Below are positions 1 through 7,237 of a DNA stretch of 9,891 nt, one piece after another. Under the pieces are notes generated by a model. The model had not been told where the DNA came from and did no database searches. It worked only from the letters and a program-made list of their open reading frames with translations. Where the stretch lies: assembly GCA_002435745.1 (NCBI GenBank), contig DIWT01000038.1, forward strand, positions 1-9,891. Reading direction: 5' to 3'. The DNA is from a bacterium UBP15_UBA6099 (GTDB taxonomy: Bacteria; UBP15; UBA6099). A program made the position numbers and the translations under genes. Position 1 is the first letter of the stretch, and the number at the start of each line of letters is the position of its first letter.

Positions 1-1
1 G

Positions 2-2818
2 AAAAAAGTTTACACTATCCCCGCGGGAGGCAACAACTGCAATTTTGAGATACTGCCCTCCCCGGACAAGTTGTTTACAAACTATTACAACGTTTATTAC
101 AACACTGTTAACGACAGGGCTTCCGCCGCTCTTGTGGCGACGCTGTCCGGTTCCGGCAACTTCGCTGAAAACGGTTCTGCCCTGTATAATAAAACTTACA
201 ATATCCCCAATTCCGGGAATCAGTTGAACGGCTATCCGAGGTATTTCTTCTTCTCCGCAGTCAACGCCACTGCTGTTCCCGGACAGCAGGAGACGGAGCA
301 AGCCAAGTGGACAAGCGCGGTCTGCGCGCCTGAAGACTGGGTGGCCCCGGCGGCTCCGACGGCGTTCTCCTGCGCCACCCCGTCCGGGCAGGAACAGAAG
401 TGTTACTGCTCGTGGACGGCGGACAAGGCATCGGACCCGTCTCTATACGGTTTTGATATCAGGCGCGGCGGAGCGCTGTTGAACACTTCCGCCATACTTC
501 CCGACTCCTATGACGATCCGAACCTCGTAAACGCCACTACGTACAGTTATGAAGTCAGGTCGATAGATGTTGGAGACAACAAATCAAGCTGGGCGGCCAC
601 GACCTGCGTTCCGGAAGACTTGAAACCTCCAGCCAAGATAGAGCCTTCGGTGGTACTGCAAACCAACAAATTCGGCGTTGTTGTTAGCTGGGACTCCAGT
701 CCCGAGGAAGATATGGCGGGCGGAGGCAGGTATAACATTTATTACTGTGAAAAAACAGGTCCGACATCCTGCGAAGCGGACGGCGGCGGCTTGCCTGTCG
801 GCTACTTAAAATTGAACGGGAATGTCGTGGAGCATCCTGTCGAGCCCGGGACAATGTCCTATTCCAACGACAGCGCGTTCGGCAATGAGGAAAAGGAATG
901 GTGCTTCTGGGTGGAAGCCTGCGACAACTGCAAGGCGGCGAACACGTGTCCGTCCAAACCCGGAGCAAACTGTGGCTATTTCGACACGACATCAAGGCAC
1001 AAAAAATGCTTGACAGTCACAGCGGTCGGACGGGACATCGCTCCGCTTTGGCCTGAGAATCAAGCGGCGCAGGCAAACCCGGATGGGCAATCCTGTTCGT
1101 TGTCTTGGGATCAGGTTTGCTCTGGCGAGGAAGGGGATTTCATAAACTGCGACTATCCCAAACCGGACGAACTAGTGGGTTACAAAATAGTGCACTCGCC
1201 GGCTATTTCCGGCGGATGCGCCCAGTTGCCTGAACCTAGCAATGAAGCAGCCGTCTTGAAGACGGTAATGGCAGGAGGAAGCTCTGAATACACCCATGCA
1301 AGCGCATATCTTGAGAATGGGACTCCATATTGTTACAGGGTTTACGCGTATAATGTTTATTCCAAATATTCAAGAGCCACGCCGGTCCCGGCAACGGCGC
1401 AAGCTGTTGTTTGCGCTCCAAAGGACATTGTGGCTCCAAATAAACCTGACATGATAGAGCCGATAGCGTTTGATCCGTTTTCCTGCGAGCCGGCATGGGC
1501 GGCGGTGACGGACAAGAACGCGGTGACATACGACATCCACAGATGCGAGGGCAACTGGGAGACCTGCGACTCGGGAGCGAAATTCACGACAAGAAACGCC
1601 TCGCCGATGACGGATTTGAACTTTATGGATGAAGAAGTGACGACCGACGCGGAATACATTTACTGCGCGACGGCCAGCGATCCGAGCGCAAACACAAGCG
1701 CCATGCATGAGTCGTCCGATCTGTCCAACTGCGGCTATTGTTCGCCGACGGACAAGTGTCTTCCGCCGACGGCTGTTGAAGGATTCGAGATAGCTCCAAC
1801 ATATTACGGCGTCAGGGCTGGATGGACAAATTCCGCCTCCGACGACGGAATGGGAACCGGGTATCATGCGTACCTGTGCGCAAGCTCGAATCCGGCGTCA
1901 TGCGCAACGCCTTACGGCAGATTGACCACCGGGGCGGTCGCTGGCGAACATGACAGGCAACTGGGGCAGGAACCGCTCACATTCGCGAACGTCCCGGTGA
2001 CAAGCTCCGGAAATTACTACATCGGAGTCAGTTACACGGGAGTGTCATGCGGAGAATCTCAGATAACGGTGTCCGCGGCGCCTGTCAACTTGGAAACACA
2101 GGATTCGTGCGGGACGGGAGCTCCGGGCGAATGCCCGGTTGAAATCGCGCTTGTCGATGCTTTTGTGAGATATTCGATAGCCGCTTGCGACAGCGTGGAT
2201 CCGGGTTGCCTGTTCGCGGCAGGGGTGTCCACAGGGTTCAAGAAAGTTATGGAAGGAGCGCCCGGCATTCAGATCGAAGTGGTTGAATCCGTCTCCAAGA
2301 CGGTTGTAAAAAGAGCGGCCACGGATTCAAAAGGAGAAATACCTGCGTTCAGGTTGAGAGCCGGATCGTGTTCGGAATGCGTGGACCAGACGAAGAAGTA
2401 TATCGTTCAAGCTAGATTCCCTGCCGGGACATGGGATCCGAACGCGGCGAACCTCATGGGATGCGCGGCTGATTCTCCTGAAGGCGAATGTGTGGCGACG
2501 CTGCGGTCGGCGGGGACTTTAAGCGACACAGCCGTCAACCTCGTCAAAGCGTTGGCCGTCCCCGATATTTCCACCGCAGGCGGAGGCGAAATGGGCAATC
2601 CGACTTGCCGCCCGACGGTGCATGTGGCCAATCTGCAACCTCTCAAATATCGGTTCGGCGCGATTGCGGGCGACGCGAAATATCACCCGGCGGCCGATTT
2701 CAATTTGGACGGAAAGATATCCATCCATGACCTTGCGGTTCTGAAAAAGAACTTCGGCAAACTGGCCCCGGTGTCGGCAAACACGCTTCTTTGCGATCCT
2801 CTGTACGACGTAAGATAA
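2..2818 (+). CDS. Large exported multi-FN3 protein with C-terminal dockerin-like calcium loop (5'-partial)
   Basis: The reading frame is open from base 2, so the true start lies upstream; the TTG at 71 is only an internal codon. About 938 residues are visible. Residues ~113-702 form at least five fibronectin-III-like modules, preceded by a partial one. Each has a B-strand Trp in contexts such as CYCSW, VVVSW, CSLSW, CEPAW and VRAGW, and an aromatic-rich late strand such as TYSYEVRSID or PYCYRVYAYN. Residues ~710-855 resemble a carboxypeptidase-regulatory or Cna-B-like beta-sandwich (GIQIEVVES, then DSKGEIPAFRL). The C-terminus carries a 12-residue EF-hand-type loop, DFNLDGKISIHD (899-910), followed by LAVLKKNFG, as in one half of a type I dockerin. 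I count about 40 cysteines, which suggests disulfide bonding outside the cytoplasm. No enzyme domain is seen; a surface or adhesive role is inference. GC content by eye is lower than in the genes to the right. Confidence 0.85.
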   Translation, partial: KKVYTIPAGGNNCNFEILPSPDKLFTNYYNVYYNTVNDRASAALVATLSGSGNFAENGSALYNKTYNIPNSGNQLNGYPRYFFFSAVNATAVPGQQETEQAKWTSAVCAPEDWVAPAAPTAFSCATPSGQEQKCYCSWTADKASDPSLYGFDIRRGGALLNTSAILPDSYDDPNLVNATTYSYEVRSIDVGDNKSSWAATTCVPEDLKPPAKIEPSVVLQTNKFGVVVSWDSSPEEDMAGGGRYNIYYCEKTGPTSCEADGGGLPVGYLKLNGNVVEHPVEPGTMSYSNDSAFGNEEKEWCFWVEACDNCKAANTCPSKPGANCGYFDTTSRHKKCLTVTAVGRDIAPLWPENQAAQANPDGQSCSLSWDQVCSGEEGDFINCDYPKPDELVGYKIVHSPAISGGCAQLPEPSNEAAVLKTVMAGGSSEYTHASAYLENGTPYCYRVYAYNVYSKYSRATPVPATAQAVVCAPKDIVAPNKPDMIEPIAFDPFSCEPAWAAVTDKNAVTYDIHRCEGNWETCDSGAKFTTRNASPMTDLNFMDEEVTTDAEYIYCATASDPSANTSAMHESSDLSNCGYCSPTDKCLPPTAVEGFEIAPTYYGVRAGWTNSASDDGMGTGYHAYLCASSNPASCATPYGRLTTGAVAGEHDRQLGQEPLTFANVPVTSSGNYYIGVSYTGVSCGESQITVSAAPVNLETQDSCGTGAPGECPVEIALVDAFVRYSIAACDSVDPGCLFAAGVSTGFKKVMEGAPGIQIEVVESVSKTVVKRAATDSKGEIPAFRLRAGSCSECVDQTKKYIVQARFPAGTWDPNAANLMGCAADSPEGECVATLRSAGTLSDTAVNLVKALAVPDISTAGGGEMGNPTCRPTVHVANLQPLKYRFGAIAGDAKYHPAADFNLDGKISIHDLAVLKKNFGKLAPVSANTLLCDPLYDVR

Positions 2819-2847
2819 CGCGCGCCGCGCGCCAGCGGCGCGCGTTT
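2819..2847 (+). terminator. GC-rich hairpin abutting the stop codon, possible terminator
   Basis: A perfect 10-bp inverted repeat starts at the base right after the TAA stop: CGCGCGCCGC (2819-2828), a 6-nt loop, then GCGGCGCGCG (2835-2844), followed by TTT. The T-run is short, so intrinsic termination is likely but not canonical; the stem may also protect the 3' end of the transcript. Confidence 0.55.
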
Positions 2848-2879
2848 GGGGAAAAGGTAGAAAAGAAAAAGAGTAAGAG

Positions 2880-2975
2880 TTAAGGGAAAACTTTTGAAAA
2901 AGTTTTCCCTTAAAATCCCTTTCAAAACTTTTCATGCTAGCGCCGAATGCGGAGCTTCGCTTCCGCCTTCGGCGC
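2880..2975 (+). repeat. Composite structured repeat, copy 1
   Basis: The element has three parts. First is a near-perfect palindrome: arms TTAAGGGAAAACTTTT (2880-2895) and its complement (2898-2913) around a 2-nt centre GA. Second is a 26-nt linker (2914-2939) with the core TTCAAAAC. Third is a second hairpin: arms GCGCCGAA (2940-2947) and TTCGGCGC (2968-2975) around a 20-nt loop containing TCGCTTCCGC. It lies 61 bases after the FN3/dockerin stop and reads in that gene's direction. Copy 2 at 3044-3140 matches it part for part on the opposite strand, which fixes the boundaries. No transposase or canonical T-tract accompanies it. I do not recognise the family; a 3'-end RNA element, bidirectional terminator or REP-like DNA element are the options. 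Confidence 0.8.
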
Positions 2976-3043
2976 GTGTCATGGAAAAAGATGTTGGGAA
3001 AGGGTTTTCAGTGGAATCTGTTTCTAAAAGATTATAAATGGGG

Positions 3044-3140
3044 CGTCGGGAGGGAAGCGCGGAAGCGATTCACTCCCGACGACCATTGAAATGTTTTGAA
3101 GAGATTCCAAAGAGAAACTTTTTCAAAAGTTTCTCTTTGG
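3044..3140 (-). repeat. Composite structured repeat, copy 2 (inverted)
   Basis: Read on the minus strand, this repeats the architecture of copy 1. A palindrome has arms CCAAAGAGAAACTTTT (3140-3125) and its complement (3122-3107) around the same 2-nt centre GA. A 25-nt linker follows with TTCAAAAC and TTTCA conserved. Then comes a hairpin with arms CGTCGGGAG / CTCCCGACG (3081-3073 and 3052-3044) and a 20-nt loop that again contains TCGCTTCCGC. It starts 15 bases after the photolyase stop and is oriented with that gene. Total length is 97 nt against 96 for copy 1. Stem sequences differ from copy 1 but pairing is kept throughout. Confidence 0.8.
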
Positions 3141-3155
3141 CCGCCGGAGGCGCGG

Positions 3156-4490
3156 CTATTGATGATTGCGGATATATTCTTTGACGTTGAATTTTGATTT
3201 GCAGCCGTTGTGGCTCATGTATCTGATTTTGCCGAAGACGGGGCGTTCGCCCCAAGCTCGGTCGTGAACGCCGCCGATGCTCCAAGCGATGCCCGCGTAT
3301 CCGTTCGGGTCGCGCCCGTCCAGCTCGTATTTGTCGTTGAGGTAGATGGCGGCGCTCATGGCTTCCTCCGGAGAGGGAGTCCATTCGAGGATTTTCTTGC
3401 ACCAGTACATGCGCATGAAGCCGTGCATCTTGCTTTCTTCGGACATCTGGCGCTGGGCGGCGTTCCAAAGCTCGTCATGAGTGGCGGCCGCTTCAAGGTC
3501 GTCTCTCGAATACAGGTATTCCCTTTTGTCTGCGCGATGCTCGTTGAGAGTCTTCTTTGCCCATGCGTGAAAGCCATCGAAGGAGTCGTAATTATCGTTA
3601 TAGAAGCAGAAGTTGTCGGCAAGCTCGCGTCGGATGATAAGCTCTTCAAGCAAGGGGGCAGAGCCGGGTGAGCCTGATGCGCGGACTTCGAGAGCGGCGC
3701 GCTGGGCGGAAAGTTGTCCGAAGTGGATGTAGGGAGAGAGGCCGGACTGCCCGTCGATGTTGGGGTTGTTGCGGTCGGCGTCGTAGTTGTCGAGTCTGCG
3801 CGAGATGAAATTGCGGAGGGTTTTATTTGCCGCTTTGCAACCGGGGGCGGGACTGCCGGATTTTGCGACTCCGCCGGAGCGTTTGAGGGCTTTGAGCGCG
3901 GCGTCCCAGTCGTTGCGGGGCGCGGGTTTGTTCCATGCGAAGGGATGTTTTTTAAGAGCCGGGAAATCAGTCAGAAAGCCGTCCAGCAGGCGATTGATTT
4001 TCGGCCTGATCGTGCGGGCGGCGAATTCCAGTTTGGATGAGGCGGCGCGGCAGGGAACGATGTTGTGGGCGTCGATCTCCTCGAAGCGGATGTCGATATT
4101 CCGGGCCACGATATTTTTCCAGCGGCGCTTGATTTTGAGCGGGTCGAAGTCGGTTACGAGAGCGCCCGCGCCGCATTTGCCGAGAAAGGCTGGCAGGGCG
4201 GTTTCCGGCTCGCCGTTCAGCAGGAAGAAAGGGATGGATTTTTTTTGAAGTTCGGCTTCGGTCTCGCGGAGGCCTTCGAGCATGAAGTAGAAGTGGGCGG
4301 GCGAAGCGCCCAGAAAAGAAGGGGCGAGGCAGAATGCGACGGCGAGGGGGGAGCGGGTTTCGAGGGCAATTTCCTGAGCGCGGAGCATAGCCCAGTTGTC
4401 GGAGGCGCGTTGGTCGCGGCTCATCCAATAGACGACCGGGCCGGGGGCGACGGGCGAATCGTTGAGAATTTCAATTCTGTCGCTGGTCAA
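3156..4490 (-). CDS. phr: Class II CPD photolyase (deoxyribodipyrimidine photo-lyase)
   Basis: This 444-residue protein has the usual length of class II photolyases, FAD enzymes that use blue or near-UV light to split cyclobutane pyrimidine dimers in DNA. Class II motifs are present in order: YWMSRDQR (21-28) in the N-terminal Rossmann-like domain, LSPYIHFGQLS (251-261), YNDNYD (297-302), MRMYWCKKILEWT (359-371), LDGRDPNGYAG (390-400) and VFGKIRYM (418-425), which belong to the C-terminal FAD and DNA-binding domain. The start is a TTG preceded by GGAG at 4499-4502, 8 bases upstream; an ATG at residue 23 would cut into the conserved YWMSRDQR motif. The gene lies 24 bases after the oxidoreductase gamma subunit, so it is probably the last gene of that operon. 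No truncation or missing key motif is seen. Confidence 0.95.
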   Translation of the reverse strand: MTSDRIEILNDSPVAPGPVVYWMSRDQRASDNWAMLRAQEIALETRSPLAVAFCLAPSFLGASPAHFYFMLEGLRETEAELQKKSIPFFLLNGEPETALPAFLGKCGAGALVTDFDPLKIKRRWKNIVARNIDIRFEEIDAHNIVPCRAASSKLEFAARTIRPKINRLLDGFLTDFPALKKHPFAWNKPAPRNDWDAALKALKRSGGVAKSGSPAPGCKAANKTLRNFISRRLDNYDADRNNPNIDGQSGLSPYIHFGQLSAQRAALEVRASGSPGSAPLLEELIIRRELADNFCFYNDNYDSFDGFHAWAKKTLNEHRADKREYLYSRDDLEAAATHDELWNAAQRQMSEESKMHGFMRMYWCKKILEWTPSPEEAMSAAIYLNDKYELDGRDPNGYAGIAWSIGGVHDRAWGERPVFGKIRYMSHNGCKSKFNVKEYIRNHQ

Positions 4491-4498
4491 TCCGCACG

Positions 4499-4502
4499 CT
4501 CC
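4499..4502 (-). promoter_or_regulatory. Ribosome binding site for the TTG-started photolyase
   Basis: GGAG on the minus strand sits 8 bases before the TTG codon at 4490. It supports translation from this non-standard start rather than from the ATG 22 codons downstream. Confidence 0.6.
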
Positions 4503-4514
4503 GGGTCGGGCGCG

Positions 4515-5063
4515 TTATTTTCCGTTGCGGACGAAGTCGCGTCCCCGTTCGAGGGCGGCGACGTTTATTGGAAGGAGTTTTTTTCTTTTTTCCGGCAGAG
4601 TGGAATCGAGAGCGGCGACTGCGTCTTCGAGCGTGACGACGCCTGTTTTCTCGATGTAAGCGCCGAGGGCGATCATGCTGGCGGTGCGCTCGTTTCCGAG
4701 TTCGGTGGCCAGATCGACGGCTGGGATGAAGACGGACTGGAGGTCGTCGCGGCCCGCGTCTTCGGGTTTCATGAATGAGGCGTTGGCTACAAGCACGCCG
4801 CCGGGGCGGACGCGAGGCGCGAATTTTTCGAGCGCGGGTTTTGACATGATGACAGCCGAGTGCGGGCGGGCGGTGATGGGGGAACCGATGCGTTTGTCGG
4901 AGATAACGACGGTGCAGTTGGCCGTGCCGCCGCGCATCTCGACTCCGTAGGACGGCATCCATGTCGTGTGGCGGCCTTCGTTCATCGCGGTTAGGGCCAG
5001 CAGGTCTCCGATCATCAGAATTCCCTGACCGCCGAATCCAGCCATCATCACATCGTAGTACAT
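4515..5063 (-). CDS. 2-oxoacid:ferredoxin oxidoreductase, gamma subunit
   Basis: This 182-residue protein is the gamma (POR/KOR gamma, catalytic C domain) subunit of the 2-oxoacid:ferredoxin oxidoreductase superfamily, which helps bind CoA and stabilise the complex. Diagnostic motifs are GFGGQGIL (9-16) near the N-terminus and SYGVEMRGG (38-46), followed by a region with ALEKFAPRVRPGGVLVAN typical of the family. Length is normal for a stand-alone gamma subunit. The ATG at 5063 is preceded by AGGAG 9 bases upstream; the internal Met codons at residues 6-7 lie too close to the glycine motif. It follows the beta subunit by 25 bases and precedes the photolyase by 24. In other families this domain is fused to alpha; here it is a separate gene. 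Confidence 0.93.
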   Translation of the reverse strand: MYYDVMMAGFGGQGILMIGDLLALTAMNEGRHTTWMPSYGVEMRGGTANCTVVISDKRIGSPITARPHSAVIMSKPALEKFAPRVRPGGVLVANASFMKPEDAGRDDLQSVFIPAVDLATELGNERTASMIALGAYIEKTGVVTLEDAVAALDSTLPEKRKKLLPINVAALERGRDFVRNGK

Positions 5064-5088
5064 CGCTCTTTTCTCCTGTGCGGCCGGC

Positions 5089-5871
5089 TCACATGTAGTC
5101 GGCCGTGGTTCTTTCCTTGAAGACGCCGAGAGGAAAATAAGGAATCATCTCGGCGGCGACCCTCTTGTAAGCCTGTTGCGGGGTCATGCCCCAGTTGGTG
5201 GGGCAGGTGGACAGGATTTCGACGAAGGAAAATCCCATCTGGTCGATCTGCATCTTGAAAGCTTTTTTGATGGCTTTTTTGGCGGCCATTAAGTTCTTCG
5301 GGGTGTCGCAGGCGACGCGGGCGACGAAGGCGGTTCCTTCGAGGGTGGCGAGCATTTCGCACATTTTTATCGGATAGCCGTCGCCCATGAACTCGCGTCC
5401 GTACGGAGATGTTGTGGACTTCTGACCGAGCAGAGTGGTGGGGGCCATCTGCCCGCCGGTCATTCCGTACACCGTGTTGTTGACGAATATGACGGTGATA
5501 TTTTCGCCCCTGTTGGCGGTGTGTACGGTCTCGGCCAGCCCGATGGCGGCCAGATCGCCGTCGCCCTGATAGGTGAAGATGATTTTGTCCGGGTGGACGC
5601 GGTTGATTCCGGTGGCTTCGGCGCAGGCGCGGCCGTGCGGGGCTTCGAGCACATCCACGTCCACATAGTTATAGAGGAACACGCCGCAGCCGACGCCCGC
5701 CACGCCTATCGTCCTGTCCTGAATGCCGTATTCGTCTATGGCTTCGCCTATCATCTTGTGGACGTTGCCGTGGTTGCATCCGGGGCAGAAGTGGAACGTG
5801 GCGTCGTTGAGGCATCTGGGCCTCCCCATGATTTTTTTCGGTTCCGTCGCCGGGGTTGTGTTTTCGCTCAT
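5089..5871 (-). CDS. 2-oxoacid:ferredoxin oxidoreductase, beta subunit (TPP-binding)
   Basis: This 260-residue protein is the thiamine-pyrophosphate-binding beta subunit that carries out decarboxylation of the 2-oxoacid with the alpha subunit. Visible motifs are FCPGCNHG (28-35), typical of the N-terminus of this subunit; the TPP/Mg motif starting GDGDLAAIG (103-111) and closing with NN (131-132); and GMTGGQ (136-141). Length and motif order fit the KorB/VorA/PorB group. The substrate cannot be read from this subunit alone; the VorB-like alpha subunit next to it suggests branched-chain 2-oxoacids. The N-terminal ~14 residues before MGRPRC are polar and poorly conserved-looking, so the start could be slightly further in. 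The upstream ribosome site (GGACGG region) is only moderate. It sits 28 bases after the alpha gene. Confidence 0.93.
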   Translation of the reverse strand: MSENTTPATEPKKIMGRPRCLNDATFHFCPGCNHGNVHKMIGEAIDEYGIQDRTIGVAGVGCGVFLYNYVDVDVLEAPHGRACAEATGINRVHPDKIIFTYQGDGDLAAIGLAETVHTANRGENITVIFVNNTVYGMTGGQMAPTTLLGQKSTTSPYGREFMGDGYPIKMCEMLATLEGTAFVARVACDTPKNLMAAKKAIKKAFKMQIDQMGFSFVEILSTCPTNWGMTPQQAYKRVAAEMIPYFPLGVFKERTTADYM

Positions 5872-5899
5872 ATCAGCCGTCCAATCTTTTCGGGCCGCG

Positions 5900-6955
5900 T
5901 CAGTAAATTTTCTTGATTTCTTCGAGCACGTCGTCCGGTGTGGGCAGTCCGCCGCCGGGCCGGGCGTACAGATGAATGTCCGCCGCGCGGTCGAGGTTCA
6001 CTTTCACGTCCTTGTACATCTGCCCGGTGTTCATCTCGACGACGAGGACTTTCGGGATGCGGGCTGAAAGCTCCGCCACCGCTTTTTCCGGGAACGGATA
6101 GAGGGAGATGGGGCGGAGCATTCCGACTTTCATGCCCTGCTCGCGCGCCATGTCTATGCCCGTCTGCGCCATCCGGGAGCAGGAGCCGAACGCGACCACC
6201 AGAAGCTCCGCGTCGTCCACGTCGGTCGTCTCGAAATATGTGTCTTCCTGTTTCATCTTTTTGTATTTATCGAACAGCATCCAGTTCTGGACTTCCATCT
6301 CGCCGTCGCCGAGGTAGAGGGACTTGATGAGGTTGGATTTGCGACCGGCGTTGCCGTTGAGCGCCCACGGTTTGTCAGGCAGGGAGATGTCTTTGAAGTC
6401 GGGGCGGGGGCCGATCTCGACCGGCTCTTTCATCTGGCCGAGGATGGCGTCGCACAGGAGAACCGCCGGGTTGCGGTATTTGTCCGCCAGTTCGAACGCC
6501 TTGATGGTGAGAGAGAACATCTCCTGAACGGAAGCCGGGGCGAGGACGATGGTGTAGTAGTCGCCGTGGCCGCCGCCGGAAGTGACCTGTTTGTAGTCGC
6601 CCTGAGTGGGGGCGATGCCGCCGAGGCCGGGGCCGATGCGGGAGATATAGACGACGAGAGCGGGAAGCTCGGAGCCGGCCAGATAGGAGATGCCTTCCTG
6701 CATTAGGGAGACGCCGGGGCCGGAGGAGGAGGTCATAACGCGCGCTCCGGCCGCCGCCGCGCCGAGCACCATGTTGATGGACGCGATCTCGCTTTCGGCC
6801 TGAATGAACGTGCCGCCGATTTTAGGCATCTCGCGCGCTAGGTATTCCGGGATGTCGTTCTGGGGGGTGATGGGATAACCGAAATAGAATCTGCAACCGG
6901 CGTGTATAGCGCCTTCGGCTATCGCCTCGTTGCCTTTGGTCAGTGTCAGCGCCAT
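5900..6955 (-). CDS. vorB: 2-oxoacid:ferredoxin oxidoreductase, alpha subunit (VorB-like)
   Basis: This 351-residue protein is the alpha subunit (pyrimidine-binding and domain II) of a 2-oxoacid:ferredoxin oxidoreductase. It begins LTKGNEAIAEGAIHAGCRFYFGYPITPQN, a pattern I associate with proteins named 3-methyl-2-oxobutanoate dehydrogenase subunit VorB, about 350 residues long. It has GYPITPQN (26-33), the QAESEIAS stretch (52-59) whose Glu contacts the thiamine ring in the family, and SSGPGVSLMQEG in the first domain. The C-terminal half includes LLVVAFGSCSRMAQ and MLRPISLYPFPEK, the usual transketolase-C-like domain. The ATG at 6955 has GGAG 7 bases upstream. It lies 21 bases after the ferredoxin gene. 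Catalysis: 2-oxoacid + CoA + oxidised ferredoxin to acyl-CoA + CO2 + reduced ferredoxin. Preference for 2-oxoisovalerate over 2-oxoglutarate is inferred only from resemblance. Confidence 0.92.
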   Translation of the reverse strand: MALTLTKGNEAIAEGAIHAGCRFYFGYPITPQNDIPEYLAREMPKIGGTFIQAESEIASINMVLGAAAAGARVMTSSSGPGVSLMQEGISYLAGSELPALVVYISRIGPGLGGIAPTQGDYKQVTSGGGHGDYYTIVLAPASVQEMFSLTIKAFELADKYRNPAVLLCDAILGQMKEPVEIGPRPDFKDISLPDKPWALNGNAGRKSNLIKSLYLGDGEMEVQNWMLFDKYKKMKQEDTYFETTDVDDAELLVVAFGSCSRMAQTGIDMAREQGMKVGMLRPISLYPFPEKAVAELSARIPKVLVVEMNTGQMYKDVKVNLDRAADIHLYARPGGGLPTPDDVLEEIKKIY

Positions 6956-6976
6956 TGTTCAACTCCGTCGCGCGCG

Positions 6977-7186
6977 TTATTTGTACACTTCGATGCAGAT
7001 GTCCGGGCACATTTCCGCGCAGATTTTGCAGCCCTTGCAGAGACCTTCCGGGTCGGCGAAGACGGCGGGGCGGTAGCCCAGCGCGTTCATGGTCTCCTCG
7101 TCGATCGAAATGAGGTTCTGGGGGCAGTTGTCGGCGCAGACGCCGCAGCCTTTGCATTTGTCAGTGTCGAATTTTATGTAAGCCAC
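6977..7186 (-). CDS. 2x[4Fe-4S] ferredoxin-type delta subunit of 2-oxoacid:ferredoxin oxidoreductase
   Basis: This 69-residue protein has two complete CxxCxxCxxxCP motifs, with cysteines at 11, 14, 17, 21 and at 50, 53, 56, 60, so it should bind two [4Fe-4S] clusters and carry electrons from the TPP site to external ferredoxin. A further Cys64 lies beyond the second motif. About 28 residues separate the motifs, longer than in minimal clostridial ferredoxins and usual for oxidoreductase delta subunits. The start is GTG at 7186; the frame is closed by a TAG at 7232-7234 with no other start codon between, so this start is well constrained although the ribosome site is weak. It is the first gene of the minus-strand operon and is followed 21 bases later by the alpha subunit. 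Confidence 0.93.
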   Translation of the reverse strand: MAYIKFDTDKCKGCGVCADNCPQNLISIDEETMNALGYRPAVFADPEGLCKGCKICAEMCPDICIEVYK

Positions 7187-7210
7187 GCCTATGTTCCATC
7201 CCGTGTTGTC

Positions 7211-7232
7211 GGCGCGCTCTGTTCGGCGCGCC
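7211..7232 (-). other. Hairpin in the 5' leader of the oxidoreductase operon
   Basis: A 7-bp inverted repeat, GGCGCGC (7211-7217) and GCGCGCC (7226-7232), encloses an 8-nt loop. It lies 24 bases before the GTG start of the ferredoxin gene and would be at the very 5' end of a transcript from the promoter proposed at 7238-7266. A role in mRNA stability or as a binding site is inference. Confidence 0.4.
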
Positions 7233-7237
7233 TAGAA

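Larger units (their letters stand above)
2819..3155. other. Convergent intergenic region rich in inverted repeats
   Basis: This 337-base gap lies between two convergent genes. It holds the GC-rich hairpin after the FN3/dockerin gene, a purine-rich A/G stretch (2848-2879), the plus-strand copy of the composite repeat (2880-2975), a spacer of 68 bases (2976-3043) in which I see no gene or motif, and the minus-strand copy (3044-3140). The last 15 bases before the photolyase stop codon are GC-rich. No credible coding sequence is present. Confidence 0.8.

Noticed and set aside
71..73. TTG at 71 as the true start of the first gene
   Set aside because: The same frame continues without stop to base 2 with FN3-like composition, there is no ribosome site, and no signal peptide follows.
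1370..1867. 165-codon minus-strand open frame inside the FN3/dockerin gene
   Set aside because: Arg-rich low-information translation opposite a gene with clear modular structure; no credible ribosome site or family.
2880..3140. Inverted repeats as the ends of an insertion sequence or a CRISPR
   Set aside because: Only 68 bases with no coding sequence lie between the two copies, no target-site duplication is evident, and there are just two divergent units in opposite orientation rather than a direct-repeat array.
4065..4778. 237-codon plus-strand open frame antisense to the photolyase and gamma subunit genes
   Set aside because: It lies opposite two clearly conserved genes, spans their boundary, and its translation has no recognisable motif; such shadow frames are common in GC-rich coding DNA.
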